Source of the DNA: Spirochaetales bacterium
GTDB lineage: Bacteria; Spirochaetota; GWE2-31-10; MWDO01
Assembly (NCBI GenBank): GCA_017540815.1
Contig: JAFYAI010000040.1
Location: 1-59,536, forward strand
Direction: 5' to 3'
Length of the DNA: 59,536 nt
Part shown: piece after piece, positions 25,059-34,063 of the stretch
Layout of the letters: every line of letters starts with the position of its first letter
Numbering within the stretch: the first letter of the stretch is position 1
Notes under the pieces: generated by a model
The model's database searches: none
Told to the model about the DNA's origin: nothing
What the model saw: the letters and a program-made list of their open reading frames with translations, nothing else
Translations under genes and position numbers: made by a program

Positions 25059-26948
25059 TTGAGAAGTAATGAGCATATAAAAGAGTATTGTAAAAAGTTT
25101 ATTGAATCACCTGAAAATCCTCATTTTGCTTTGTTTATAAAGGGAGATTGGGGAACAGGAAAGACCTATTTTATTGAAAAACTTATTGAAGAATACACAG
25201 ATCAAACAGAAGTAAAAAAGAGCGAAATTATTAAAATTAGTTTATTTGGTGTACAAACTTTTGAAGATATAGATTTAAAAATATATCAAGCACTTCATCC
25301 TATTTTGTCTTCTAAATATATGAAATTAGCAGGGGCAGTTCTACGTTCTGTTGTAAAACTAAGAATTGGTTGCGATTTGAATAGTGATGGGAAAAACAAT
25401 TTATCTATATTTACGGATGGAATTAATGCTTTATTTGATACCAAAAAAGAAAGTTCATTTTCAACAAAACTTTTGATTGTTGATGATTTTGAGCGTGCTT
25501 TAATGAAACCATGTGAGATTTTTGGTTATTTCTCTGAAATTATTACAGAGTCAGACACAAAAGTGATTTTTATTGGTAACGAAGAAAAAATTGAAAATAA
25601 AGATAAATATCTACAGATTAAAGAAAAGATTATTGGTATGGAGTTTCAAATAGAACCTGTTTTTGATGAAGCGATAGAACAATTTGTTATTGATATTCCA
25701 TTTACTGAAGAAACAAAGAGCGAATTAAAAGCAATAGTAAAGAATATTGCAATCAATTTGAATTGCAGAAATTTACGAATAATTCGTCAATCTCTTTATA
25801 ATCTAAATTTATTTATTGAAGTAATTAATTCATTTGAAGAAGAAGATCAACAAAATGCTATTATTGTTTTTTTAATACTTTTTATTCAAAAGAGTTTGAA
25901 AACTATTAGTATTACTGATGATATTTCAAAAGTGATAAAAGCATATTTTCATGAACAAATTTCATATTTAGAATATTTGAATAAACATTATAAAGATATT
26001 GAATATTGTTTTCTTTATGATCGGGTTAATTATATCCCTTTATTGAGATATTGGCATTCTATTATATTTGATGGAAATTACCAAACAGAATTTTTAACGA
26101 GTGAATATAAGAATGAGAAAAAACAAATTGAAATTTCTCAAACAAATCAGAGAAAAAAATTATTTGTTTTACTTGATACTTGGTCTGATATGGATAATGA
26201 AGTTTTTCGTAAAACAATTATGGTAATTAATAAAGAATTTGAATCAGGAGAATATTTAAATATTGGGGAGATATTGCATTATGCAAATATTATGATAATC
26301 TTTGCAAGACTAGGACTTATAGCAGAATCTGTTGATAAAATTCAAAGTCGCATTTCTGAGTTTCTTAATTTTTATCATGAACAAATAATTCCTGTGAAAG
26401 ATTGGATTATGCTGCAAATGGGGTATGGTGGATTCAGTTTTAATATTGAGGGATTAGAATCTATGGAATTTTATGATAAATTAAAGAAAATTAATGAAGA
26501 TAATATTTATAAGCAATCAAAATTAGATATTAATAATGATATTAATTTGATAGAAAAAGAAATTACAGTGTTTTGTAAAAATATTATTCTTGCGAATGGG
26601 AATAATAAGTATTATGATCAGCCGATTTTGAGTTTTTTAGATATTGACAGTTTTTATGAGGTTATTCAATCTCTTCCTGTAAGAAATCAAGAAATAATTA
26701 TTAGTGCGTTTGAGGAAAGATATGGGAAAAGTTATTCAAATGAGCCTTTTAATAGCAAATATATTGCAGATTATATAAACTTAAAAAAATTAGCAAAAAA
26801 ATATACTTCAAATAACCAAGATTTTTTATATAATCCTCAAGCATATTTTAAGGATAAGATAGCTAAAAGATGGCTTGAACTAGTTGCTTATTTTGAGAAG
26901 AAAGATCCAAATTTGCTAAAATATACAAATGTGGACAATAAAGCATAA
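25059..26948 (+). CDS. KAP-type P-loop NTPase (accessory, possible defence)
   Basis: 629 residues with a TTG start at 25059 behind GGAGATG; no in-frame ATG lies nearby upstream. Walker A KGDWGTGKTYF (28-38) and Walker B LLIVDDFERA (~138-147), where the FER after the acidic pair is usual for KAP-family and related STAND-like NTPases. ISLFGVQ and VIFIGNEEK (sensor-1-like) fit as well. The rest is helical, extremely AT-rich and without recognised domains or membrane segments. KAP NTPases occur in phage-defence islands; here no partner nuclease is obvious, though the caspase-like gene precedes and an AlbA_2 regulator follows. Confidence 0.75.
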   Translation: MRSNEHIKEYCKKFIESPENPHFALFIKGDWGTGKTYFIEKLIEEYTDQTEVKKSEIIKISLFGVQTFEDIDLKIYQALHPILSSKYMKLAGAVLRSVVKLRIGCDLNSDGKNNLSIFTDGINALFDTKKESSFSTKLLIVDDFERALMKPCEIFGYFSEIITESDTKVIFIGNEEKIENKDKYLQIKEKIIGMEFQIEPVFDEAIEQFVIDIPFTEETKSELKAIVKNIAINLNCRNLRIIRQSLYNLNLFIEVINSFEEEDQQNAIIVFLILFIQKSLKTISITDDISKVIKAYFHEQISYLEYLNKHYKDIEYCFLYDRVNYIPLLRYWHSIIFDGNYQTEFLTSEYKNEKKQIEISQTNQRKKLFVLLDTWSDMDNEVFRKTIMVINKEFESGEYLNIGEILHYANIMIIFARLGLIAESVDKIQSRISEFLNFYHEQIIPVKDWIMLQMGYGGFSFNIEGLESMEFYDKLKKINEDNIYKQSKLDINNDINLIEKEITVFCKNIILANGNNKYYDQPILSFLDIDSFYEVIQSLPVRNQEIIISAFEERYGKSYSNEPFNSKYIADYINLKKLAKKYTSNNQDFLYNPQAYFKDKIAKRWLELVAYFEKKDPNLLKYTNVDNKA

Positions 26949-27013
26949 CTATATAATGTGGTATTATGAGTTTCTTCTTTGCAAATGTATTTTTATAGGA
27001 GCAACAACTCAAC

Positions 27014-28345
27014 ATGACTTTCACAGAAACTGAAAAAACAGAACTGAAACAAAAATTTACGGATACTCTTTCCAAAGAAATCATCGCTTTTTTGAATACT
27101 GACGGCGGAATGATTTATATCGGAGTGAATGACGATGGTACTGTTTGCGGTGTTACAAATCTTGATGAATCGCTAAAAAAGATAGCCGATATGTTGGAAA
27201 GTCAAATCTTGCCGGATTGCCGTTCGTTTGTGGAATTAGGCACAAAATATATTGAGCAAAAGCATGTAATCGAGATAGGAGTTCAAAAAGGCGATGACCT
27301 TTATTATATAAAGAAATATGGCAGAAGTTCTCAAGGCTGTTTTTTGCGTGTCGGTTCTACATGCCGAGCGATGACGGAAGATCAGATTAACATTGTTCAC
27401 AACAAATATTTGGATTCAAGAGTTAGGATTACTGAGATTGTTGGCGGTATAAAAAATCCGTCTTTTCAATATTTGAAACTGCTGCTGACTGAAAAAGGTT
27501 TTACTATAAATGAAAAGACTTTTGCCGAGAATTTCCATCTGCTGACAAAGGACGGCAGTTATAATAAGATGGCTGAACTTTTGGCTGATAAGAATGAGGT
27601 TTCGATTAAAGTTGTCCGTTTCAAAGGCAAGAGTAAGTCTGACGGTATTGCAATGCGTAATGAATACGGTGAAAAGTGTCTTGTAGTTGCGATGAAGCAG
27701 GCTTATGATTATTGTGCTGATGTGATAAATGAAACACATACCAGTTTTACAAATGGTATTCGTAATGATATGCCGCTTTTTGACCGAGATGCTTTTCGTG
27801 AAGTGTGGTTTAATGCTTGTTTGCATAATAATTGGGCAGACGGAACTCCACCGGCGATATACATTTATACAGACAGAATGGAGATAATTTCAACCGGCGG
27901 ACTGCCGCAGAACCTTTCAAAAGATGACTTTTTTCGCGGTGTTTCTAAGCCTGTAAATGAAGAATTGGCAAAACTTTTTATTCGTTTGAATTTAGTGGAG
28001 CAGACCGGCTACGGAATTCCACTGGTGACAAACCGCTATGGGGAAACCGTTTTTGAGTTTTTGGACTTCTTTTTACGAGTTACAATTCCATTTGAATTTG
28101 AGCTTGAAAGCGAAGATATTCAAGATGTTCCTCAAGGTTCACAGAAAAGTTCACAGAAAAGTTCACAGAAAATTATTGAAATGATAAAACAAAATGCTCA
28201 TGTTACAACACAGGAAATGGCAGATACTTTAGGTGTTTCACGAAGAGCGGTTGCAAAAACTATAGCTAAACTGCAAGAAACAAATTGCGTTCGGAGAGTT
28301 GGTTCGGATAAAGGCGGTCATTGGGAAATTATTACGGAGAAGTAA
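27014..28345 (+). CDS. AlbA_2 (Schlafen-like) ATP-binding regulator with C-terminal winged HTH
   Basis: 443 residues. The N-terminal AlbA_2 domain has LKQKFTDTLSKEIIAFLN and GGMIYIGVNDDGTVCGV (10-50). The middle holds a GHKL-like segment NACLHNNWADG and YTDRMEIISTGGLP (~270-300). A Ser/Gln/Lys hinge encoded by three 12-bp repeats (28137-28172) leads to a winged HTH ending RRVGSDKGGHWEI. Such proteins are usually transcription regulators of accessory loci. The C-terminal module is closely similar to the stand-alone HTH protein in the defence operon. Base composition is intermediate, unlike the very AT-rich KAP gene before it. Confidence 0.85.
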   Translation: MTFTETEKTELKQKFTDTLSKEIIAFLNTDGGMIYIGVNDDGTVCGVTNLDESLKKIADMLESQILPDCRSFVELGTKYIEQKHVIEIGVQKGDDLYYIKKYGRSSQGCFLRVGSTCRAMTEDQINIVHNKYLDSRVRITEIVGGIKNPSFQYLKLLLTEKGFTINEKTFAENFHLLTKDGSYNKMAELLADKNEVSIKVVRFKGKSKSDGIAMRNEYGEKCLVVAMKQAYDYCADVINETHTSFTNGIRNDMPLFDRDAFREVWFNACLHNNWADGTPPAIYIYTDRMEIISTGGLPQNLSKDDFFRGVSKPVNEELAKLFIRLNLVEQTGYGIPLVTNRYGETVFEFLDFFLRVTIPFEFELESEDIQDVPQGSQKSSQKSSQKIIEMIKQNAHVTTQEMADTLGVSRRAVAKTIAKLQETNCVRRVGSDKGGHWEIITEK

Positions 28346-28348
28346 AAG

Positions 28349-28723
28349 TTGAACAATAATACAAAACACATCACATTTCTTGACATTCTTATGATCATCA
28401 TTATCGCTGCGGTGTCTGTCGGATTTGTCATATTTGCTTGGGGCGGCAGCGGCAGCGGCAGTGTCGTGCATATCGATACGCCGACGGCAAGTTATGAATA
28501 TCCGCTGAATAAGGATCAGACTCTTCAGATACACGGCAGCGAAGGTATCACTGTCATCGAGGTAAAAAACAAGCAGATAAGGTTTGTGTCTTCACCTTGT
28601 CCGGGCAAAACATGTATTGCCTGCGGTGCAGTGCATCGTCCCAATATGCCGATCGTCTGTCTGCCTAATCGTGTCAGTGCGTATATTACAGGCGAAGCGG
28701 AGTTCGATGCGATAAGCAGATGA
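28349..28723 (+). CDS. NusG domain II-containing membrane-anchored protein
   Basis: 124 residues with a probable TTG start at 28349 behind GGAG. One N-terminal membrane helix (about 11-31) is followed by a small beta domain with IRFVSSPCPGKTCIACGAV and PIVCLPNRVSAYI, the hallmark of the NusG domain II family common in Firmicutes and spirochetes. The paired Cys residues may form disulfides or bind metal outside the membrane. Function unknown. It starts 3 bp after the regulator gene but its composition and spread suggest it belongs to the core genome. Confidence 0.82.
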   Translation: MNNNTKHITFLDILMIIIIAAVSVGFVIFAWGGSGSGSVVHIDTPTASYEYPLNKDQTLQIHGSEGITVIEVKNKQIRFVSSPCPGKTCIACGAVHRPNMPIVCLPNRVSAYITGEAEFDAISR

Positions 28724-28739
28724 TGTTCCCCCAAAAAAA

Positions 28740-28776
28740 ACAGGCAAAAAGTCTTTGACTTTTTGCCTGTTTTTTT
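28740..28776 (+). terminator. Terminator of the NusG-II gene, with an embedded promoter
   Basis: AAACAGGCAAAAAGTC / GACTTTTTGCCTGTTT stem, loop TTT, then a T-run. The next gene's TTGACT (-35) is part of loop and right arm. Confidence 0.85.
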
Positions 28777-28784
28777 GATATAAT
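28755..28784 (+). promoter_or_regulatory. Promoter of the pyridoxamine-type kinase gene
   Basis: TTGACT (28755-28760), 18-bp spacer, TATAAT (28779-28784), overlapping the preceding terminator. Confidence 0.7.
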
Positions 28785-28802
28785 ATATACAAGGAGTTCG
28801 AC

Positions 28803-29633
28803 ATGCAAAAGAAAATCGCACTAATCAATGATATAACAGGATTCGGACGCTGCTCTGTCGCCGTGATGGCACCGATAATATCCGCAATGAAGATACAGGC
28901 TGTTGCCGTGCCGACGGCGATACTGTCTGCTCATACGCAGTTCCCGACTTATTATTTCGATGATTACACACCGCGGATGCGGGATTATATACAGACTTAT
29001 AAGGATCTGGATCTCACTTTTGATGCGATTGCTACGGGATTCCTCGGTTCGGAGGAGCAGGTCGATATAGTGGATGATTTCATTCGGACTTTCCGCAGTA
29101 AGAGTGAGTTTGTGCTGGTCGATCCGGTGATGGGCGACTATGGGCAGCTCTACAAGACTTACACGCCGGCTATGTGCCGTAAGATGAAGGCTCTCGTGCA
29201 GCATGCCGACATCGTTACTCCCAATCTGACTGAACTCTGCACGCTGCTCGATGTGCCTTATCCGACAGGTAAGATCACATTGTCCGAGCTGGAGAAGATG
29301 TGCAGTGACTTATCGCAGTTAGGACCGAAGCATATCGTTGTGACAGGCATTTCGCTGTTCAGCCAGGGGCAGCTGCTCAACTTCATCTATAATCAGAATG
29401 AAGGTTATAGGCTGGTAATGGTCGATAAGATTGGCGTAGACCGCAGCGGCACAGGTGATGTGATCAGTGCCATTGTTGCCGGGATGTTCCTCAACGGGCA
29501 CACATTCTACGAATCAGTCAAGAAAGCTGCGGACTTCGTGACGAAGTGCATCTTCTACTGCGAGCGTGAGAATGTTCCTGATCAGTGGGGCTTGCCATTC
29601 GAGATGTATCTGGGAGATCTGATGGAAGGGTGA
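28803..29633 (+). CDS. Pyridoxamine/pyridoxal kinase-like protein
   Basis: 276 residues. Ribokinase-like fold with INDITGFGRCSVAVMAPI (9-26), AVPTAILSAHTQFP, LVDPVMGDYGQLY (~108-120), TPNLTELCTLL and the anion-hole segment RSGTGDVISAIVAG (Asp as base). The pattern matches pyridoxamine kinases of the PdxY/PdxK type, which phosphorylate B6 vitamers for PLP salvage. PLP-dependent DapL at 44.7 kb would be one user of the product. It stands alone between two strong terminators. Confidence 0.85.
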   Translation: MQKKIALINDITGFGRCSVAVMAPIISAMKIQAVAVPTAILSAHTQFPTYYFDDYTPRMRDYIQTYKDLDLTFDAIATGFLGSEEQVDIVDDFIRTFRSKSEFVLVDPVMGDYGQLYKTYTPAMCRKMKALVQHADIVTPNLTELCTLLDVPYPTGKITLSELEKMCSDLSQLGPKHIVVTGISLFSQGQLLNFIYNQNEGYRLVMVDKIGVDRSGTGDVISAIVAGMFLNGHTFYESVKKAADFVTKCIFYCERENVPDQWGLPFEMYLGDLMEG

Positions 29634-29638
29634 AAAAT

Positions 29639-29689
29639 GGGAAAAACATCAGGTGATGAAACCATCGCCTGATGTTTTTCCCATTTTAT
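29639..29689 (+). terminator. Long terminator hairpin after the kinase gene
   Basis: Near-perfect 20-bp inverted repeat (AATGGGAAAAACATCAGG / CCTGATGTTTTTCCCATT) with a 14-nt loop, followed by a T-rich stretch. Confidence 0.8.
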
Positions 29690-29709
29690 TGTTTTTTCCA
29701 TTATTATAC

Positions 29710-29738
29710 TTGCATTTTTTGAATATTTTTGCTATAAT
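29710..29738 (+). promoter_or_regulatory. Promoter of the 53-residue protein gene
   Basis: TTGCAT (29710-29715), 17-bp spacer, TATAAT (29733-29738); a ~64-nt leader leads to AAAGGA and ATG 29808. Confidence 0.65.
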
Positions 29739-29807
29739 ATCATTTTATAGGCAACAATGTTGTCTGAATATGTAAATAATTCTATGATAATATAAAAGGA
29801 TAGAAAA

Positions 29808-29969
29808 ATGGCTGACAATCAGGAAAAAGCAAAAAATAAGAAAATCAATCAGATGACAGCAAAGGAACTCGATGCTGCTATCGAGAAGACCATCAAAGAG
29901 CAGGGCAATCTGAACTCTCGATATGGCCGAGAACTGCAGAAAAGAAAAGACGCTATCAGTGCAAAATAA
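29808..29969 (+). CDS. Small highly charged protein, 53 residues
   Basis: ATG 29808 follows AAAGGATAG. The product is Lys/Glu/Gln-rich and predicted fully helical: N-terminus MADNQEKAKNKK, centre MTAKELDAAIEKTIKEQG, end ELQKRKDAISAK. It has its own promoter and is followed 20 bp later by the methyltransferase gene, so the two form an operon. I do not recognise the family; it could be a small nucleoid- or ribosome-associated protein, but that is a guess. It is easily missed by length cut-offs. Confidence 0.75.
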   Translation: MADNQEKAKNKKINQMTAKELDAAIEKTIKEQGNLNSRYGRELQKRKDAISAK

Positions 29970-29989
29970 TTTTTCGTAAAGGATAAGTC

Positions 29990-31123
29990 ATGGCAGACTG
30001 GCAAAATTCAAATGAAGTAGATGCAACAGCCGCAAAACTTGAAGCACAGAAGTTGGCTTGGGCTCCTTTTGCATTTCAGGCGGCTCGTATTATGCGTAAC
30101 AGCGGGATATTGGCTGCTGCGGAGGAGTGCCGTGAGAAGGGGGCAACTCTGGAAGAGCTAGAGGATGCAACAGGTGATTACTTTGTGCAGAGCGGCAATC
30201 CTGACACTGACAATCGCAAGAATGTTCACTATGCTGTTTATGTATTAGTGGATGCCGGTGTAAGTATGGGGATCTTTGATGAAGTTGAGACAGACGGTGT
30301 GATTCGTTATGTTTTGACGCTGACAGGTTACTTCCTGCTGAGGGATCGCATTACGACTGTGAATATGGATTTTACGCACGATGTCTGCTATGAAGGTCTG
30401 TTCTATCTGGAAGACGCACTGCGAACTGCACAGCCGACAGGACTGCACAAGGCATTCGGCAATTGGGAGACAGTTTATGCTGCTTTGGCAGAACTGCCTG
30501 ATCATGTTCGCCGCAGTTGGTTTGCATTCGATCACTATTTCTCGGATAGTTCATTCCCGAAGGCTCTGCCGATTGTATTCGGCGATAAGCCTAAGACTCT
30601 CTTGGACATTGGCGGCAACACAGGTAAGTGGGCGATCAAGTGTGCCAAGTATAATCCCGATGTGAAAGTAACGATTGCCGATTTGCCGGGACAGCTTCGC
30701 GATGCCAAAGAAAATATTGCGGCTAACGAATTGACTGATCGTGTAGACTATGCACCTGTCAATCTGCTTGACCACAGTGCAAAGTTCCCGACAGGATTTG
30801 ACGCTGTGTGGATGAGCCAGTTCCTTGACTGTTTCGGACCGAGCGACATTATGTCGATCGTATCACGGGCAAAGGATGCACTGAATGACGATGGCACGAT
30901 GTATATCATGGAGACATTCGTTGATCTGCAGCGATATGATATAAGCAAATACTGCCTTGATATGACCAGTCTCTACTTCACCGCTATTGCCAACGGCAAG
31001 AGCCGAATGTATCACAGCAAAGATATGATCGAGCTTGTTGAGTTGTGCGGTATGGAAGTCACAGAATGTGTCGAGCGGGTTGGGCTTAGTCACTCCATCC
31101 TTAAATGTAAAAAACGAAAATAA
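29990..31123 (+). CDS. Class I SAM-dependent methyltransferase (O-methyltransferase-like)
   Basis: 377 residues. The N-terminal ~150 residues are a helical, winged-helix-like dimerisation region. The SAM-binding core begins at KTLLDIGGNTGKWAIKCAK (~201), with TIADLPGQL (motif II), FDAVWMSQFLDCF and GTMYIMETFVD, as in the Methyltransf_2 (plant O-methyltransferase/acetylserotonin type) family. The substrate cannot be predicted. It is placed between the small charged protein and xseA; xseA starts 2 bp after its stop, indicating co-transcription. Confidence 0.85.
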   Translation: MADWQNSNEVDATAAKLEAQKLAWAPFAFQAARIMRNSGILAAAEECREKGATLEELEDATGDYFVQSGNPDTDNRKNVHYAVYVLVDAGVSMGIFDEVETDGVIRYVLTLTGYFLLRDRITTVNMDFTHDVCYEGLFYLEDALRTAQPTGLHKAFGNWETVYAALAELPDHVRRSWFAFDHYFSDSSFPKALPIVFGDKPKTLLDIGGNTGKWAIKCAKYNPDVKVTIADLPGQLRDAKENIAANELTDRVDYAPVNLLDHSAKFPTGFDAVWMSQFLDCFGPSDIMSIVSRAKDALNDDGTMYIMETFVDLQRYDISKYCLDMTSLYFTAIANGKSRMYHSKDMIELVELCGMEVTECVERVGLSHSILKCKKRK

Positions 31124-31125
31124 CA

Positions 31126-32364
31126 ATGCAGGATAATTCTAAATACAGCAGTGTTACGGAAATATCCAATATAATTAAAGCCGGTGTCGAAGGAATGATA
31201 GAGCGGGTATATATCCGTGGAGAGATAACCGGCTTTAAGATTTCTTCGACAGGTCATCTTTTTTTTAGTCTTAAAGACTCGGTATCTTCGATAAGCGTTT
31301 GTATATGGAAGAGTCAGTGGCCGAGGGTCTTAGCAAGTGTCTCCGGCAATTTGGAAGCATTCCAAAACGGTGTAGAAGTGCTTGCTGAAGGAACTTTAAG
31401 CGTATATACTAAAAACACAACAGTATCAGTGGTCATTTCTAAGATGACTCCGGCCGGCGTAGGCGAGCAGGCGTTGAAATTCGAGATGCTCAAACAAAAG
31501 CTCGCTGCCGAAGGGTTGTTTGATCCGAGCCGTAAAAAGCCTCTGCCGGATTATCCTAAGCGGATCGGTATTGTATCTGCGATAACGGCTGCCGGTAAGG
31601 GGGATATGCTTAAGATCTTGGCTGCCCGCAGTCCGTTCATTGAGATAGTTGTATTCCCGACTCCTGTGCAGGGCGAGGCCGCCGCCGCTGGTATCATCAA
31701 GGCTATCGACTGTGCCTCTAAACATTACATTAATGATACGAAATATAAAGTCGATGTGCTTATTATCGGGCGCGGCGGCGGTGCTATCGAAGATATGTGG
31801 TGCTTTAACGATGAGTCTGTGGCGAGAGCGATAGCCGCTTGTCCTATCCCGACGATAACAGGTATCGGGCATGAGCAGGATACGACTATAGCTGACTTCG
31901 TCTCGGATGTGCGGGCATCCACTCCGTCTAATGCGGCAGAGATAGTGACCCGCAATACAGTAGGTATATATGACTCTGTAAGTGCATGCCGTGTGCGGCT
32001 GCAGGGTAAGATGCGCAGCATCTTGGAGAATGTTGAATATCGGCTTGAGCGATGTGCTTCGCAAAGGCTTGTCGGACTGATGAACACTCGATACAGCGGC
32101 AGGATGTCTGATTTCAACTTTACGCAGCAGCGGTTCTCCGTGCTGATGAACAAGTCTTTGGAAGACAGGCGTAACCGCTTCGCAATGCTTGTGCAGAAAC
32201 TCGACAACATGAGTCCGCTGAAAATACTGTCACGCGGCTATGCCATTGTTCAGGATGGACATGGACAAACCGTTACTGATGCAGAGCAGGTTCATGCCGG
32301 TGAGCAAGTCGATATAGTGCTGCATAAAGGGAGAGTTAAGGCGGTGGTGGATTGTAATTCATAA
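31126..32364 (+). CDS. xseA: Exodeoxyribonuclease VII large subunit
   Basis: 412 residues. N-terminal OB fold with VYIRGEITGFKISSTGHLFFSLKD; catalytic domain with PKRIGIVSAITAAGKGDML, IIGRGGGAIEDMWCFNDE and GIGHEQDTTIADFVSDVRASTPSNAAE; coiled coil; then the C-terminal LSRGYAIV segment. All are diagnostic for XseA, which degrades single-stranded DNA in mismatch repair with XseB. No xseB is recognisable nearby; the usual small subunit is absent from this operon. Confidence 0.95.
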   Translation: MQDNSKYSSVTEISNIIKAGVEGMIERVYIRGEITGFKISSTGHLFFSLKDSVSSISVCIWKSQWPRVLASVSGNLEAFQNGVEVLAEGTLSVYTKNTTVSVVISKMTPAGVGEQALKFEMLKQKLAAEGLFDPSRKKPLPDYPKRIGIVSAITAAGKGDMLKILAARSPFIEIVVFPTPVQGEAAAAGIIKAIDCASKHYINDTKYKVDVLIIGRGGGAIEDMWCFNDESVARAIAACPIPTITGIGHEQDTTIADFVSDVRASTPSNAAEIVTRNTVGIYDSVSACRVRLQGKMRSILENVEYRLERCASQRLVGLMNTRYSGRMSDFNFTQQRFSVLMNKSLEDRRNRFAMLVQKLDNMSPLKILSRGYAIVQDGHGQTVTDAEQVHAGEQVDIVLHKGRVKAVVDCNS

Positions 32365-32384
32365 TTTATAATTCAGACCGTGCA

Positions 32385-32455
32385 GAAAGCATTGTCATGC
32401 TGAACTTGATTCAGCATCTCTTTGTGTGAGACCCTGAATCGAGTTCAGGGTGACA
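32385..32455 (+). repeat. Dispersed GCTGAACTTGATTCAGC-type repeat with two hairpins
   Basis: GCTGAA-CTTGA-TTCAGC and CCCTGAA-TCGAG-TTCAGGG hairpins face each other within 70 bp, starting with GTCATGC and ending with GTGACAT. A degenerate relative lies at 54616-54684. These match a repeat type scattered through many bacterial genomes. It may also serve as the xseA terminator. Confidence 0.75.
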
Positions 32456-32572
32456 TACCTAATTTGTTTTTGCTCAGTCTGAATTCATAATAATGAGTAA
32501 AATATTAAAATTGAAATTCTCCGCTTGGTTTTCTATATAAAATGCAGTATTAATATCTCTAAGGAGATATTA

Positions 32573-32638
32573 ATGACTTACGCACTTGTTGAAAAAAAAT
32601 ATAATACATTGACTGCGGATCATCAGCAGATTATTTAG
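32573..32638 (+). pseudogene. Relic of an antitoxin-like (DUF2281-type) gene
   Basis: A good ribosome site (AAGGAG) precedes ATG 32573, but the frame stops after MTYALVEKKYNTLTADHQQII. The start resembles small antitoxins whose genes begin with a helix ending in QQI. The rest is missing. The 352-bp gap 32365-32716 holds this relic, the dispersed repeat and the terminator at 32672. Confidence 0.35.
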
Positions 32639-32671
32639 ATGCTTCCTTCGCTGAAATATGCAGAAAATGCT

Positions 32672-32710
32672 AAAAAAACAGGAAGTTTGGAAACTTCCTG
32701 TTTTTTTTAG
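32672..32710. terminator. Bidirectional terminator
   Basis: AAAAAAACAGGAAGTTT / AACTTCCTGTTTTTTTT hairpin at the 3' end of the minus-strand GYF-domain gene. Confidence 0.85.
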
Positions 32711-32716
32711 CTGCTT

Positions 32717-33865
32717 TTACAGCCTTATTGCCATTGCCATAGTAATTTCTTTGCTCTCCATACTGTAGTTGCCGTCATTGTAAGGACTGATATTGAATGA
32801 CATAAACTTTTCACCGGACACTCTATGGTAAATCTTGGCGATTTTACCCATTCTTGAGAAAGGAATAGCACACATTGGTGTTACTATGCATCCTGTTATA
32901 AACATTATACCTGCAACTGCTGCAATAGGAATACCGATAAATGGGATGAATGCAGCAAGGACGGCCCCCACTGGCAGAATACCCAAACCAACTCCGCCAA
33001 CAACGCTGCCTGATATTGCAAGAGCTTTACCATGTTTTTTCTGTTCCAAAAATCTTGACCACATAGCGTCTTTGTTGCCCGGATGTATGCCCCATTTGAA
33101 ATACAGTATTTTTTCAATAAATGCTCTGTCTTTTTCAGTCAGTTCTTTTTGTCCTGGAGCAGATTCGATTTCTCTCGGGTCATAGTCACTGTTGGAATAT
33201 CCCATGTTTTCCCAATTCATATAACGTCCTATTGGTTTCTTATCATTAGTATTCTTTTTAGACTGGGTAAATAACAGTTCAAGATTTTTTACTTCTTTTG
33301 CTTGCATCCATCCGTCCATACCTTCTTCCCATACAAGAGTCTGAGTAGTCAATTTGCCTTTGCTCTTCATATCTTCCAACGCATCCCAATCATAAGGACC
33401 TGACTGAGCTCCGTCAATTATTGCATAGATACTAACCTGCGGTTTAGGCGGAGCAGGAGGAGCAGGAGGAACAGCCGGTTTCGTTTCCTGGGCAATGGCA
33501 GGCGGCTGGGGCTTAGCCGGAGCAGGTTTTGCCGGAGCAGGTTTCTTTTCTTCAAATACAGAAGCAAGTTCTTTCACTTGTCCTGCCGGTGTCCATCCGT
33601 TCATGCCGTCCTTCCAAACAAGAGTTTCTTTTGTAAAGAGATTCTGAGTTTTCATTTTCTCCAATGCAGTCATGTCAAACGGACCGCCTTGTTTCCCATT
33701 TATTACGACATGATATTCAATTTTTGGTGCCGGTGGTGCTGGTGGAGCAGGCGGAGCAGGTGGTGCTGCTGATGGAACAGGTGGCGGAACTTTCGGCTGA
33801 GCCGATATACCCAACACACTTATCATACATAATACTAATGCAATAATGCAAATTTTACTTTTCAT
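32717..33865 (-). CDS. Exported protein with Pro/Ala linkers and two GYF_2 domains
   Basis: 382 residues. Signal peptide 1-22 (ends ISAQ). Two copies of the GYF_2 motif (GGPFDMTALEKM...TLVWKDGMNGWTPA at ~60-95 and SGPYDWDALEDM...TLVWEEGMDGWMQA at ~155-190) are preceded by PPAPPAPPAP and PAPAKPAPAKP linkers. A Gly/Ile-rich hydrophobic stretch at ~280-325 should be membrane-embedded. GYF_2 domains bind proline-rich peptides, so the protein could bind its own linkers or those of partners. AGGAG lies before the ATG. Structured RNA copy A lies on the same strand ~190 bp upstream. Confidence 0.8.
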   Translation of the reverse strand: MKSKICIIALVLCMISVLGISAQPKVPPPVPSAAPPAPPAPPAPPAPKIEYHVVINGKQGGPFDMTALEKMKTQNLFTKETLVWKDGMNGWTPAGQVKELASVFEEKKPAPAKPAPAKPQPPAIAQETKPAVPPAPPAPPKPQVSIYAIIDGAQSGPYDWDALEDMKSKGKLTTQTLVWEEGMDGWMQAKEVKNLELLFTQSKKNTNDKKPIGRYMNWENMGYSNSDYDPREIESAPGQKELTEKDRAFIEKILYFKWGIHPGNKDAMWSRFLEQKKHGKALAISGSVVGGVGLGILPVGAVLAAFIPFIGIPIAAVAGIMFITGCIVTPMCAIPFSRMGKIAKIYHRVSGEKFMSFNISPYNDGNYSMESKEITMAMAIRL

Positions 33866-34063
33866 TTTAATCTCCTATAAATAAAATAAAAATTTTTTCT
33901 CACAATGAGATAGCACAATTGTTGCTTCTTTTGTGACATAACGAACCACAGTCATCTCATGATGACTTTAACTTACTACGAAATTGTTGATTGAAAAAAG
34001 AAAATTTTAAGAAGAAATGCAAAATGTTCTCATAAGGCAAGAACCTCCGACTAGTAGATTAAA

